Part shown: in pieces, positions 1 to 5,008 of the stretch
How the letters are laid out: each line of letters begins with the position of its first letter
Numbering within the stretch: the stretch's first letter is position 1
Assembly (NCBI GenBank): GCA_947255165.1
Contig: CAMYFZ010000081.1
Span: 1 to 5,725 of the forward strand
From: an uncultured Varibaculum sp.
Lineage (GTDB): Bacteria > Actinomycetota > Actinomycetes > Actinomycetales > Actinomycetaceae
Direction of reading: 5' to 3'
DNA length: 5,725 bases
The notes under the pieces: model-generated
The model's database searches: none
What the model was told of the DNA's origin: nothing
What the model saw: only the letters and a program-made list of their open reading frames with translations
Position numbers and translations under genes: made by a program

Positions 1-1370
1 TTGTTTCCACGATTTTGCAGGCCGGGAAAGACTACGGTCACAGCCAGGTTTTAAGTGGGCAAAACATCAACGTGGAGTATGTGTCAGCCAACCCCACTGG
101 CCCCATCCATTTAGGGGGAGGGCGCTGGGCGGCAGTGGGCGATACCCTCAGCCGGATTCTGGCGGCCAGTGGGGCAAAAGTGACTCGCGAATACTATTTC
201 AATGACCACGGCGCCCAGATCACTCGCTTTGCCAAGTCGCTTCTGGCGCGTTGGCAAGGCAAAGAAGTGCCGGAAGATGGTTACGGCGGGCAGTACGTCC
301 TCGATATTGCCAGTAAAGTGGCTGAGCGCGCTAAAGCAGAGGGCGTGCAACTAGCAGAGCTACCGGAAGCGCAGGCAGAAGAATACTTCCGGGAAACCGG
401 CACCACCTTGATGTTTGGTGAGATCAAAGATTGTTTGCATGATTTCCGCGCCGATTTTGATGTTTTCTTTCACGAGGACGAGCTGCACACTTCCGGGGCG
501 GTCACTGACGCGATCGAAGAGCTGCGTTCCCGCGGGGTAATCTATGAAAAGGACGGCGCCACCTGGCTGAAGTCCACTAAATATGGGGATGATAAAGACC
601 GGGTGATTTTGAAGTCGGATGGTGATCCCGCCTATTTCGCAGCCGATATTGCCTATTACCGGGATAAACAGCGCCGGGGAGCCACCCATGAAATCTTGAT
701 TCTGGGGGCTGACCACCACGGATATATTGACCGCATGTATGCCATGTGTGCGGCCTTCGGGGGCAAGCCTGGCGAAAGCCTGGAAATCATTATCGGGCAG
801 ATGGTTAATCTGAAAGAAAACGGCGTAGAAGTGAAAATGTCTAAACGCGCCGGCACCGTGATTACTCTAGATGACCTGGTAGATGCGGTGGGAGTCGATG
901 CTGCCCGCTATTCGTTGGTGCGAGTATCGATGGATTCCACTGTCGATATTGATCTAGATTTGCTGCGCTCCCATACCAATGAAAACCCGGTTTACTATGT
1001 GCAATATGCTCATGCCCGCACTTGTTCGGTGGGGCGCAATGCCGACGAAGCCGGAGTGAAAGCTGACGGTAACTATGAGGCCTCCGCGCTTTCTAGCCAA
1101 GCCGATAAGGATCTGCTCGGGGTTTTGGCGCAATACCCGGCTGAACTCAAACTGGCCGCCGAAGAGCGCGAACCTCATCGGATCCCGCGTTACCTGGAGA
1201 AACTGGCGGCTGGCTATCACACTTGGTACAACCAGTGCCGGGTGATTCCCCGCTCCGGCGAGGAAATAACCGACGCGCACGTGGCGCGCCGGCACCTGAA
1301 TGAGGCCGTGCGACAAGTGCTAGAAAATGGCTTGGATCTTTGCGGAGTGGTAGCTCCCGAGCGGATGTAA
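1..1370 (+). CDS. argS: Arginyl-tRNA synthetase, 5'-truncated by the window edge
   Basis: Cytoplasmic class I aminoacyl-tRNA synthetase that joins arginine to tRNA-Arg using ATP. The reading frame is already open at base 3 (Val-Ser-Thr-Ile-Leu-Gln-Ala-Gly), so the true start lies upstream; the TTG at 15 is an internal Leu codon. About 455 residues are visible against a family length of roughly 550-600, so about 100 N-terminal residues (the Add1 tRNA-binding domain) are missing. Seen directly: [15 protein letters not shown] with the HIGH-type motif HLGG at 108-119, the KMSKS-type loop KMSKR at 834-848, and a C-terminal DALR anticodon-binding domain ending in the typical [12 protein letters not shown]. 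The stop is TAA at 1368. argR starts 15 bases downstream, so the two are probably cotranscribed. The family call is nearly certain. Confidence 0.97.
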   Translation, partial: VSTILQAGKDYGHSQVLSGQNINVEYVSANPTGPIHLGGGRWAAVGDTLSRILAASGAKVTREYYFNDHGAQITRFAKSLLARWQGKEVPEDGYGGQYVLDIASKVAERAKAEGVQLAELPEAQAEEYFRETGTTLMFGEIKDCLHDFRADFDVFFHEDELHTSGAVTDAIEELRSRGVIYEKDGATWLKSTKYGDDKDRVILKSDGDPAYFAADIAYYRDKQRRGATHEILILGADHHGYIDRMYAMCAAFGGKPGESLEIIIGQMVNLKENGVEVKMSKRAGTVITLDDLVDAVGVDAARYSLVRVSMDSTVDIDLDLLRSHTNENPVYYVQYAHARTCSVGRNADEAGVKADGNYEASALSSQADKDLLGVLAQYPAELKLAAEEREPHRIPRYLEKLAAGYHTWYNQCRVIPRSGEEITDAHVARRHLNEAVRQVLENGLDLCGVVAPERM

Positions 1371-1385
1371 TGGGAAGATAGGGGC

Positions 1386-1880
1386 ATGGCAACCGTACCG
1401 ACCACCAAGGCTGCGCGCGAGGAAGCAATCCGCGAAATCCTCAATCAACAGGAAATCTCTAGTCAGTCGCAACTGCTGAGCCACTTGGCTGAACGGGGAA
1501 TCCCTACCACCCAGGCCACTTTGTCGCGCGATCTGTTAGCGTTACGTGCCACTAAAGTGCGTGCTACCAGCGGAAAAACTGTCTATATGCTGCCGGAACC
1601 CTATCCGGTGCGCGTGCGGAGGGGACAGGAAGATCCCGGTAATGAAAAGTTGGCTAAATGGTGCCAAGACCTGCTGGTATCTTCCGCAGTGGTACATAAC
1701 CAGGTAGTGCTGCGCACCCCGGCGGCCGGTGCCCAGTTGCTCGCGGGCGCGATCGATATGGCGTGGTTTGATACCGTGCTCGGCTGCATCGCCGGTGACG
1801 ATACTATCCTGGTCATCTGCAAAACCGATGAAGATGCAAACGCCTTAAACGAGCTGTTTATGCAGTTCGTTACCGATTAG
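1386..1880 (+). CDS. argR: Arginine repressor ArgR
   Basis: Arginine-sensing transcription factor of 164 aa, the normal family length. Known family members form arginine-bound hexamers that bind ARG boxes and repress arginine biosynthesis genes. The N-terminal winged helix-turn-helix (about residues 8-70) carries the recognition motif TTQATLSRDL with the conserved Ser47-Arg48. The C-terminal oligomerisation and arginine-binding domain (about 90-164) shows AGAQLLAGAID at 114-124 and CIAGDDTILVI with Gly137-Asp138-Asp139, the Asp pair that contacts arginine in characterised ArgR proteins. The ATG start is supported by GGGAAG at 1372-1377, eight bases upstream, and by the 15-base gap after argS. 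Coupling to argS instead of to argBCDFGH genes is notable, though the flanking genes beyond the window are not visible. No clear ARG box was found in the window. Confidence 0.97.
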   Translation: MATVPTTKAAREEAIREILNQQEISSQSQLLSHLAERGIPTTQATLSRDLLALRATKVRATSGKTVYMLPEPYPVRVRRGQEDPGNEKLAKWCQDLLVSSAVVHNQVVLRTPAAGAQLLAGAIDMAWFDTVLGCIAGDDTILVICKTDEDANALNELFMQFVTD

Positions 1881-1895
1881 TTTGCCGAAATTTAC

Positions 1896-1988
1896 CGCGG
1901 GGCTGGCTCGGTAAAAGCACTCCGGGGACCCCGTGACCTGCTACGCAGGTCAAGCCCCTCTCGTATCTTTTACCGGCCGCACCCCGCG
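1896..1988 (+). other. Long nested stem structure after argR (structured RNA, terminator or repeat element)
   Basis: Read directly, four nested stems stack into one hairpin of about 30 base pairs: 1896-1902 with 1982-1988 (7 bp); 1905-1907 plus 1909-1917 with 1967-1975 plus 1976-1978 (12 bp with one bulged T); 1924-1927 with 1955-1958 (4 bp); and an apical perfect 7-bp stem 1935-1941/1945-1951 with loop TAC. It begins 15 bases after the argR stop. No T-run follows on either side, so it is not a classical rho-independent terminator, although U-less hairpin terminators are reported in actinobacteria. It lacks the GGAA-type tetraloop region of SRP RNA. It could be a 3'-UTR structure, a small RNA or a REP/MITE-like repeat. 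The strand is assumed from argR. Confidence 0.6.
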
Positions 1989-2137
1989 TGTAGTGACCGC
2001 AAGATATATCCACTGTTTGATTGAACGCTTGGTGTCCGAAGCTTTAGCAGCGTGATGTGAAATCTGGCTAGCCCTCGCGCAGTACGTCCCCACCGCGGCG
2101 CTAGTGTGTGAATCACATTAAATAAGCTGTCGCGGAT

Positions 2138-2167
2138 TTGGAGGGCTTATCGGCTCTGTCTTAGACT
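2138..2167 (+). promoter_or_regulatory. Possible promoter of tRNA-Arg
   Basis: TTGGAG at 2138-2143 is 18 bases from TAGACT at 2162-2167, which fits the actinobacterial TANNNT -10 pattern. Transcription would begin near 2174, giving a leader of about 20 bases before the mature tRNA, to be removed by RNase P. The match is moderate and based on inspection only. Confidence 0.35.
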
Positions 2168-2194
2168 GAGGTAGTTGCTAAGGCAACGGCAAAT

Positions 2195-2270
2195 GCGCTC
2201 GTGGCTCAACGGATAGAGCATCTGACTACGGATCAGAAGGTTGCAGGTTCGAATCCTGTCGAGCGCGCCA
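2195..2270 (+). tRNA. tRNA-Arg (anticodon ACG)
   Basis: The full cloverleaf can be drawn. The acceptor stem pairs GCGCTCG (2195-2201) with CGAGCGC (2260-2266); the discriminator base is G2267 and CCA is encoded at 2268-2270. The D arm is GCTC/GAGC (2204-2207/2216-2219). The anticodon stem TCTGA/TCAGA (2221-2225/2233-2237) has the 7-base loop CTACGGA with ACG at 2228-2230. The T arm is GCAGG/CCTGT around TTCGAAT. ACG-type tRNA-Arg is normally edited to ICG by TadA and then reads CGU, CGC and CGA. It lies about 0.3 kb after argR and close to argS. tRNA 3' ends are common integration sites and the DNA beyond is accessory in character, but no second copy of the 3' end is visible here. Confidence 0.98.
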
Positions 2271-2310
2271 AACCCCGTCCTCGTTGCGATCCAGCGGTGA
2301 CGGGGTTTTT
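2270..2310 (+). terminator. Intrinsic terminator of tRNA-Arg
   Basis: AAACCCCGTC (2270-2279) pairs perfectly with GACGGGGTTT (2299-2308), giving a 10-bp stem with a 19-base loop; the T-run is TTTTT at 2306-2310. The stem begins at the last base of the encoded CCA, so termination and 3' processing of the tRNA would be tightly linked. Confidence 0.92.
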
Positions 2311-2370
2311 CCAATTCTACGAACTCGCAACACTCGCGAGTCAGCCCTTCTCGTCCTAAGTTTATAAAGC

Positions 2371-2400
2371 GTGTGCCCCCTAGAATTCTAGGAGGCACAC
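2371..2400. repeat. 30-base near-perfect palindrome (hairpin or operator)
   Basis: Two 15-base arms are complementary except for one C:A mismatch (C2378/A2393), and the centre is GAATTC. It lies about 145 bases beyond the stop of the leftward DUF3800 gene. Read on the minus strand it is followed by GCTTTATAAAC, a poor U-tract, so it may terminate that gene. On the plus strand no T-run follows. A dyad binding site is the alternative. Its arm shares TGTGCCCCC with the hairpin at 4843. Confidence 0.6.
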
Positions 2401-2411
2401 GGAGTATGTAT

Positions 2412-2434
2412 ATGCAACCCTATGGTGCATTTTT
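2412..2434 (+). terminator. Weak terminator-like stem-loop
   Basis: ATGCA (2412-2416) pairs with TGCAT (2426-2430); CC/GG extends the stem past a bulged A, the loop is CTAT, and the T-run spans 2430-2434. The stem is short. It may be a backup terminator for the tRNA transcript, or chance. A further stem-loop, TGGCC 2477-2481 with GGCCA 2493-2497 and inner GGT/ACC, follows without a T-run. Confidence 0.3.
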
Positions 2435-2545
2435 ACCGGGAAAGTGACCGTAAATCACAGCCGGACAGATGGGTGCTGGCCGGTTAGACCAAGGCCACCT
2501 GCTATTCAATTTTCGGGCATGTACGTTCTAAAAGTCAAGCCCTGT

Positions 2546-3250
2546 TTAACTGTTCATAGTTAGAATATTGATTTTCCCGTGATGAGTGTCGTCGAAACTA
2601 TCTAGCTCTAGTGCTCGACGTAAGCGCGCAGAAAAGCGTGCTTTAGCCGAGACTCGTTTTCCAGGTTTTACCTTTGGTTTGTTTGCTTTTTTGCGCTCAT
2701 AGGCTATCGAACTGGCTACTAAATCTGCTATCTGAAGGAGATCAGTAGAGCGTGAGTCCATGTCATACGCTTCAATAACGCGCCTATCCCTTAAAATGCG
2801 GTTGGCGTCGTGCTTTACGATTTCTGCAACGCTTTGACCTCTTGGAGTTTGCACTAGGTCTAAAAATACGTTTACAAGCTCTCCTTTACGGTTGATATTG
2901 GCGACCACAAGCCGTCTCGCCATGTCAGCTTGCTGTTTCCAAGTTTCCTTCGTGCTGGTAAATCCGGAGGTTGAGTTATAGACGGATCCTCCTAAGCGCA
3001 CATCTGATTGCGCTATCAATTCAGCAAGTTCATTGTAAAACGGTAAATCACGTGTTTTTATGGAAGAAAACTTTATTTCATTATGGTAATGATGCTTCTG
3101 GCGAACTTGTCTAATTTCGCGAGCAAGTAGCGCTTGTTTGCGCACTTTAACAAAGCCAATAACGAAAAATCCTCCCTTGGAGTTCCTGCTGCCTGATTCG
3201 TCGATAAAGATCGAGGAGATATTTATATCGGGTGGAAGGTAGGTGCTCAC
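2546..3250 (-). CDS. DUF3800 domain protein (predicted RNase H-like fold)
   Basis: A 234-aa protein spanning a typical DUF3800 domain. Seen: an N-terminal strand ending IFIDESGS (Asp17-Glu18); HNEIKFS at 56-62, matching the family's Glu/Lys motif; a strand VNVFLDL with Asp131; and DMDSRSTDLLQIADLVASSIAY at 163-184 with Asp170 and Asp176, the family's C-terminal aspartate helix. Acidic residues in these places suit the metal-dependent RNase H-like fold proposed for the family; nuclease activity is inference. A Lys/Arg-rich tail (186-215) may bind nucleic acid. The start is GTG, with no Shine-Dalgarno but a TATAAT box six bases upstream, implying a leaderless mRNA; the next in-frame ATG is residue 110, inside the domain. 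DUF3800 proteins are frequent in accessory and phage-related DNA, which fits the position after a tRNA. Substrate unknown. Confidence 0.85.
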   Translation of the reverse strand: MSTYLPPDINISSIFIDESGSRNSKGGFFVIGFVKVRKQALLAREIRQVRQKHHYHNEIKFSSIKTRDLPFYNELAELIAQSDVRLGGSVYNSTSGFTSTKETWKQQADMARRLVVANINRKGELVNVFLDLVQTPRGQSVAEIVKHDANRILRDRRVIEAYDMDSRSTDLLQIADLVASSIAYERKKANKPKVKPGKRVSAKARFSARLRRALELDSFDDTHHGKINILTMNS

Positions 3251-3256
3251 AGAAGA

Positions 3257-3262
3257 ATTATA
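3257..3262 (-). promoter_or_regulatory. Perfect TATAAT -10 box, leaderless start of the DUF3800 gene
   Basis: The minus strand reads TATAAT, TCTTCT, then the GTG start at 3250. Transcription begins about 6-7 bases after a -10 box, so the RNA would begin at or next to the GTG. The absence of a ribosome binding site agrees. A -35 element is poor (TTTCAA-like at the expected distance). Confidence 0.7.
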
Positions 3263-3401
3263 GGGAGAGGAGGATGGGTTGAAATTATTTTTTACAAGGC
3301 AGTGGATATCTGGTCTCGAGCTAATTGTGGATTAGAATCATGCAAATCGTATGGAGCTAGCAGGGTGGGGGAAAGTACCTAACCTGGCAATGTGGTTCCC
3401 A

Positions 3402-3413
3402 TTATCGCGATAA
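3402..3413. repeat. 12-bp perfect palindrome, possible operator
   Basis: TTATCGCGATAA is its own reverse complement. It lies about 150 bases upstream of the DUF3800 start, too far for simple promoter occlusion. A DNA-binding dimer site is possible; chance cannot be excluded. Confidence 0.3.
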
Positions 3414-3437
3414 ATAGGATTCCTGGATACAGGAAAT

Positions 3438-3457
3438 GCCGGGGGACAACCCCCGGC
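3438..3457 (-). terminator. GC stem-loop, likely terminator of the CoiA-like gene
   Basis: GCCGGGGG and CCCCCGGC form a perfect 8-bp stem with loop ACAA, about 135 bases beyond the leftward gene's stop at 3591. On the minus strand it is followed by ATTTCCTG, so the U-tract is weak. The flanking AGGA (3431-3434) can pair either with TCCT at 3458-3461, extending this stem, or in TTCCTG/CAGGAA (3420-3425/3430-3435), a separate hairpin; the two folds exclude each other. Confidence 0.5.
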
Positions 3458-3590
3458 TCCTGGAAGCCCTTCCTAGGAAAGACCACTTTCATTGTCCGTT
3501 AAAGGTGTTGGTATTTTCAAGTGAAACCTTACTTTTCCAACTGTTGCATAGCGGGTGGAAAGCTTCCCCAAATACTGAGTAACCCTGTTA

Positions 3591-4448
3591 CTACCAGGAA
3601 TGGTCAAAGGCAATACCTACCGGCAGGGCGGTAAAATGTATTTTGCTGTATTCAAGAAAGGGGATAACTCGCCAGCCGTACCTTCCTCTGTTTTTGAGGG
3701 GTATTCCAAAGATTGAGCAGATCTGTCCTTTGAGTTTCCTAAAACTATCTCGGTTGCTTGCGCGTTCTTGCTCTTCTCCGCGAAGCATTATGGACAGGTC
3801 GCTGTTCTCGAAACGGATGAACAGATTATTACGATCGGAAAGGCCTACTGCATTAACTTTTCCATAAAAGAATGCCAGTTCGTGTTGTTTAAACTCTTCT
3901 TTGGATTTGTTTTTGCCATTTACTTTGATGATTGGACAGATTCTCCCTTGATGGATAACAGTTTCGTCGGGGGCAGGTAGGTGCAGTTGTCTTTTTAGGA
4001 GCTCAAGTTGACCTATTGGAATCCTTGCGGAAGGTTCTCCACTAGGGCCGCCATAAGAGACCCTAGTGTTCCTGTTTGTATTTTCACCTGTTCTTGAAAC
4101 GGTTTGCTTCCGAGTTTTGCAAGGTGACTTGCCAGGAAGTACGAGCTCCAACGGATTGTTCCCATCATTCTTGTACCAGGTATCGCAGCTGTTGTTTCCC
4201 TGGTTTTCTAAATAGCGCTGAGCTGATCCGTAGAATCCCATAGTTTGATCACAATCGTTCCCTTCGCCGGGAAAATGAGCAAAGTGAGGGGCTTTCTTGT
4301 TGCTCCGTTTATAGGATTTCGCTATCAATCTTTGATTACAGGGTTTTCCGCTTGACAAGAATCCCATGCAGTGGATTTCAGGTTTTCCTTGGCTGCTCCA
4401 TTCATCTGCTTTAATCACATTGTTGTCAGTGGTATATGCCACAAACAT
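3591..4448 (-). CDS. Hypothetical protein with CoiA-like Cys/His N-terminal domain
   Basis: A 285-aa predicted cytoplasmic protein. The start is the ATG at 4448, not an upstream in-frame GTG (4511), because GGGAGGG lies nine bases before this ATG. The N-terminus (1-70) has the pattern seen at the start of CoiA-like competence/nuclease proteins: ADEW, then Cys27 and Cys37, LIAKSYKRSNKKAPHFAH with His55 and His58, then Cys66; these probably bind zinc. The middle (about 105-140) is basic and low in structure. The C-terminus (about 189-275) alternates likely beta strands (AFFYGKVNAV, NLFIRFENSDLSIMLRGE, GQICSIFGIPL, WRVIPFLEYSKIHF), suggesting an OB-like barrel; this fold is inference. I do not recognise a CoiA nuclease core, so function is unknown, perhaps nucleic-acid binding. 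The upstream secreted-peptide gene shares its frame, separated by one amber stop. Confidence 0.72.
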   Translation of the reverse strand: MFVAYTTDNNVIKADEWSSQGKPEIHCMGFLSSGKPCNQRLIAKSYKRSNKKAPHFAHFPGEGNDCDQTMGFYGSAQRYLENQGNNSCDTWYKNDGNNPLELVLPGKSPCKTRKQTVSRTGENTNRNTRVSYGGPSGEPSARIPIGQLELLKRQLHLPAPDETVIHQGRICPIIKVNGKNKSKEEFKQHELAFFYGKVNAVGLSDRNNLFIRFENSDLSIMLRGEEQERASNRDSFRKLKGQICSIFGIPLKNRGRYGWRVIPFLEYSKIHFTALPVGIAFDHSW

Positions 4449-4457
4449 ATTAATAAT

Positions 4458-4464
4458 CCCTCCC
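4458..4464 (-). promoter_or_regulatory. Shine-Dalgarno site fixing the start at 4448
   Basis: The minus strand reads GGGAGGG, nine bases, then ATG. This strong site shows that the 21 codons in frame upstream of the ATG are probably not translated from the GTG at 4511, and that the gene has its own initiation. Confidence 0.75.
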
Positions 4465-4478
4465 TGGGGTAGATCCTT

Positions 4479-4498
4479 AAGGCAAGACGGTTTGCCTT
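4479..4498 (-). terminator. Intercistronic stem-loop between secreted peptide and CoiA-like gene
   Basis: AAGGCAA (4479-4485) pairs with TTGCCTT (4492-4498), giving a 7-bp stem with a 6-base loop. No U-run follows on the minus strand; the Shine-Dalgarno of the next gene starts 15 bases further on. It may reduce readthrough or stabilise RNA ends rather than terminate fully. Confidence 0.35.
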
Positions 4499-4547
4499 GC
4501 CTGGCGGGCACAGGATTATCGGAAAGATAACCTTCGTCCGTTACTTC

Positions 4548-4778
4548 CTATGTAGGGCGCGGGAAGTATGTCGTTGAAAGACGTATTATTGTTGCAGGTA
4601 AGTGCAGTATTGGAGCTTTGGTTGCTATAAATTCAATGCTCGTAAAATAGCCAGTCACTTTTTCGCCGATTGGCGTTTGAGCTTGCGCGACCGGGGTGCT
4701 GGTTAGTGGGATAACTAGCCCTATTATTAGGACTAGTAGCGCAATGATTGCGCTTCGTTTCTTAGTACCAGTGTTCAC
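4548..4778 (-). CDS. Small secreted peptide with Sec signal
   Basis: A 76-aa hypothetical protein. It begins MNTGTKKR, followed by a hydrophobic helix (about 9-25: SAIIALLVLIIGLVIPL) and a signal peptidase I site, TPVAQA then QTP, cutting after about residue 33. The mature peptide would be about 43 residues, mostly neutral to basic, with no cysteine and no recognised domain, ending in TTYFPRPT. The start is GTG, supported by AAGGAG at 4784-4789, five bases upstream. Downstream, in the same frame after a single TAG (4548-4550), 12 sense codons lead to the next ORF. It could be an intact small secreted factor or the 5' remnant of a longer protein cut by the amber codon. No family recognised. 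Confidence 0.6.
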   Translation of the reverse strand: MNTGTKKRSAIIALLVLIIGLVIPLTSTPVAQAQTPIGEKVTGYFTSIEFIATKAPILHLPATIIRLSTTYFPRPT

Positions 4779-4783
4779 TGTTA

Positions 4784-4802
4784 CTCCTTCTATCTACTTA
4801 TA
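4784..4802 (-). promoter_or_regulatory. -10 box and ribosome binding site of the secreted-peptide gene
   Basis: The minus strand carries TATAAG at 4797-4802 and AAGGAG at 4784-4789, then five bases and GTG. Transcription would start near 4790, leaving a leader of about 12 bases. The -35 is not convincing. The sequence AAGTAGATAGAAGGA here is nearly repeated before the lipoprotein gene (AAGTAGATAAAGGA, 5507-5520). Confidence 0.45.
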
Positions 4803-4842
4803 GATTCCAGGGAGCGCGGCAAGGCACTGTTCCTTACTGGTT

Positions 4843-4879
4843 TGTGCCCCCGGCCAAATGGCCGGGGGCACAGGTTTTT
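4843..4879 (+). terminator. Strong 13-bp hairpin with T-run on the plus strand
   Basis: Arms 4843-4855 and 4860-4872 are perfectly complementary (13 bp, loop AAAT) and are followed by GG and TTTTT at 4875-4879 on the plus strand. The orientation fits a plus-strand transcript, yet all nearby genes are on the minus strand. On the minus strand it is followed by AAACC, so it would act there only as a U-less or bidirectional terminator protecting the secreted-peptide gene from readthrough. Confidence 0.65.
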
Positions 4880-4943
4880 GTATCAATAAGGAGTTAGTGG
4901 AAACCCAGCACGTTCCCACATCTATAAAGAAGCCCCGGCAAAC

Positions 4944-4980
4944 AAAAAAGTGCCAGGACGCAAGTAATGCGCCCTGGCAC
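4944..4980 (-). terminator. Intrinsic terminator of the lipoprotein gene
   Basis: GTGCCAGG (4950-4957) pairs with CCTGGCAC (4973-4980), then one mismatch and three more pairs around a 7-base loop. Six A's at 4944-4949 give a UUUUUU tail on the minus strand. It lies 28 bases beyond the lipoprotein stop. Confidence 0.93.
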
Positions 4981-5008
4981 TCTGATAGAAACTTTTAACT
5001 AATGGGAT

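Larger units (their letters stand above)
1881..2194. other. Intergenic region between argR and tRNA-Arg
   Basis: No convincing coding sequence on either strand. It holds a large nested inverted repeat (1896-1988), a probable tRNA promoter near 2138-2167, and a 5-bp stem-loop GTTGC/GCAAC at 2174-2187 that would lie in the tRNA precursor leader. ctagc at 2068-2072 and gctag at 2100-2104 could form a further weak outer stem. The stretch from about 1990 to 2130 shows nothing else I can name. Confidence 0.6.
3251..3590. other. Intergenic region between DUF3800 gene and CoiA-like gene
   Basis: No credible open reading frame. Contents: the DUF3800 promoter at the left, a 12-bp palindrome at 3402-3413, alternating stem-loops at 3420-3461, and a 6-bp stem-loop AGTAAC/GTTACT at 3578-3592 (loop CCT) that overlaps the stop codon of the gene to its right. 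Otherwise A+T-rich without recognisable signals. Confidence 0.6.

Noticed and set aside
111..1444. Minus-strand ORFs inside argS and argR
   Set aside because: They lie opposite clearly conserved genes and have no recognisable motifs.
1896..1988. Small SRP (4.5S) RNA
   Set aside because: Length and hairpin shape are similar, but the conserved apical region with GGAA-type loop and flanking asymmetric loops is absent.
2109..2120. ARG-box-like TGAATCACATTA upstream of the tRNA
   Set aside because: The half-sites are spaced by three bases and the right half lacks the ATTCA consensus; not a credible ArgR site.
2147..2398. 83-codon minus-strand ORF across the tRNA
   Set aside because: It is antisense to tRNA-Arg; the run DRIRTCNLLIRSQMLYPLSH is the well-known artefact of translating a tRNA backwards.
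3643..3980. Two plus-strand ORFs opposite the CoiA-like gene
   Set aside because: No ribosome binding sites or domains; the minus-strand frame has Cys/His motifs and a strong ribosome binding site.
4449..4511. Upstream GTG start (4511) for the CoiA-like gene
   Set aside because: It would translate the stem-loop at 4479-4498 and the Shine-Dalgarno of the better ATG at 4448, and adds a domain-less 21 residues.
4897..4998. 33-codon plus-strand ORF starting GTG after AAGGAG
   Set aside because: Spacing of three bases is too short, and the ORF runs through the lipoprotein terminator; its sequence is that of the stem arms.
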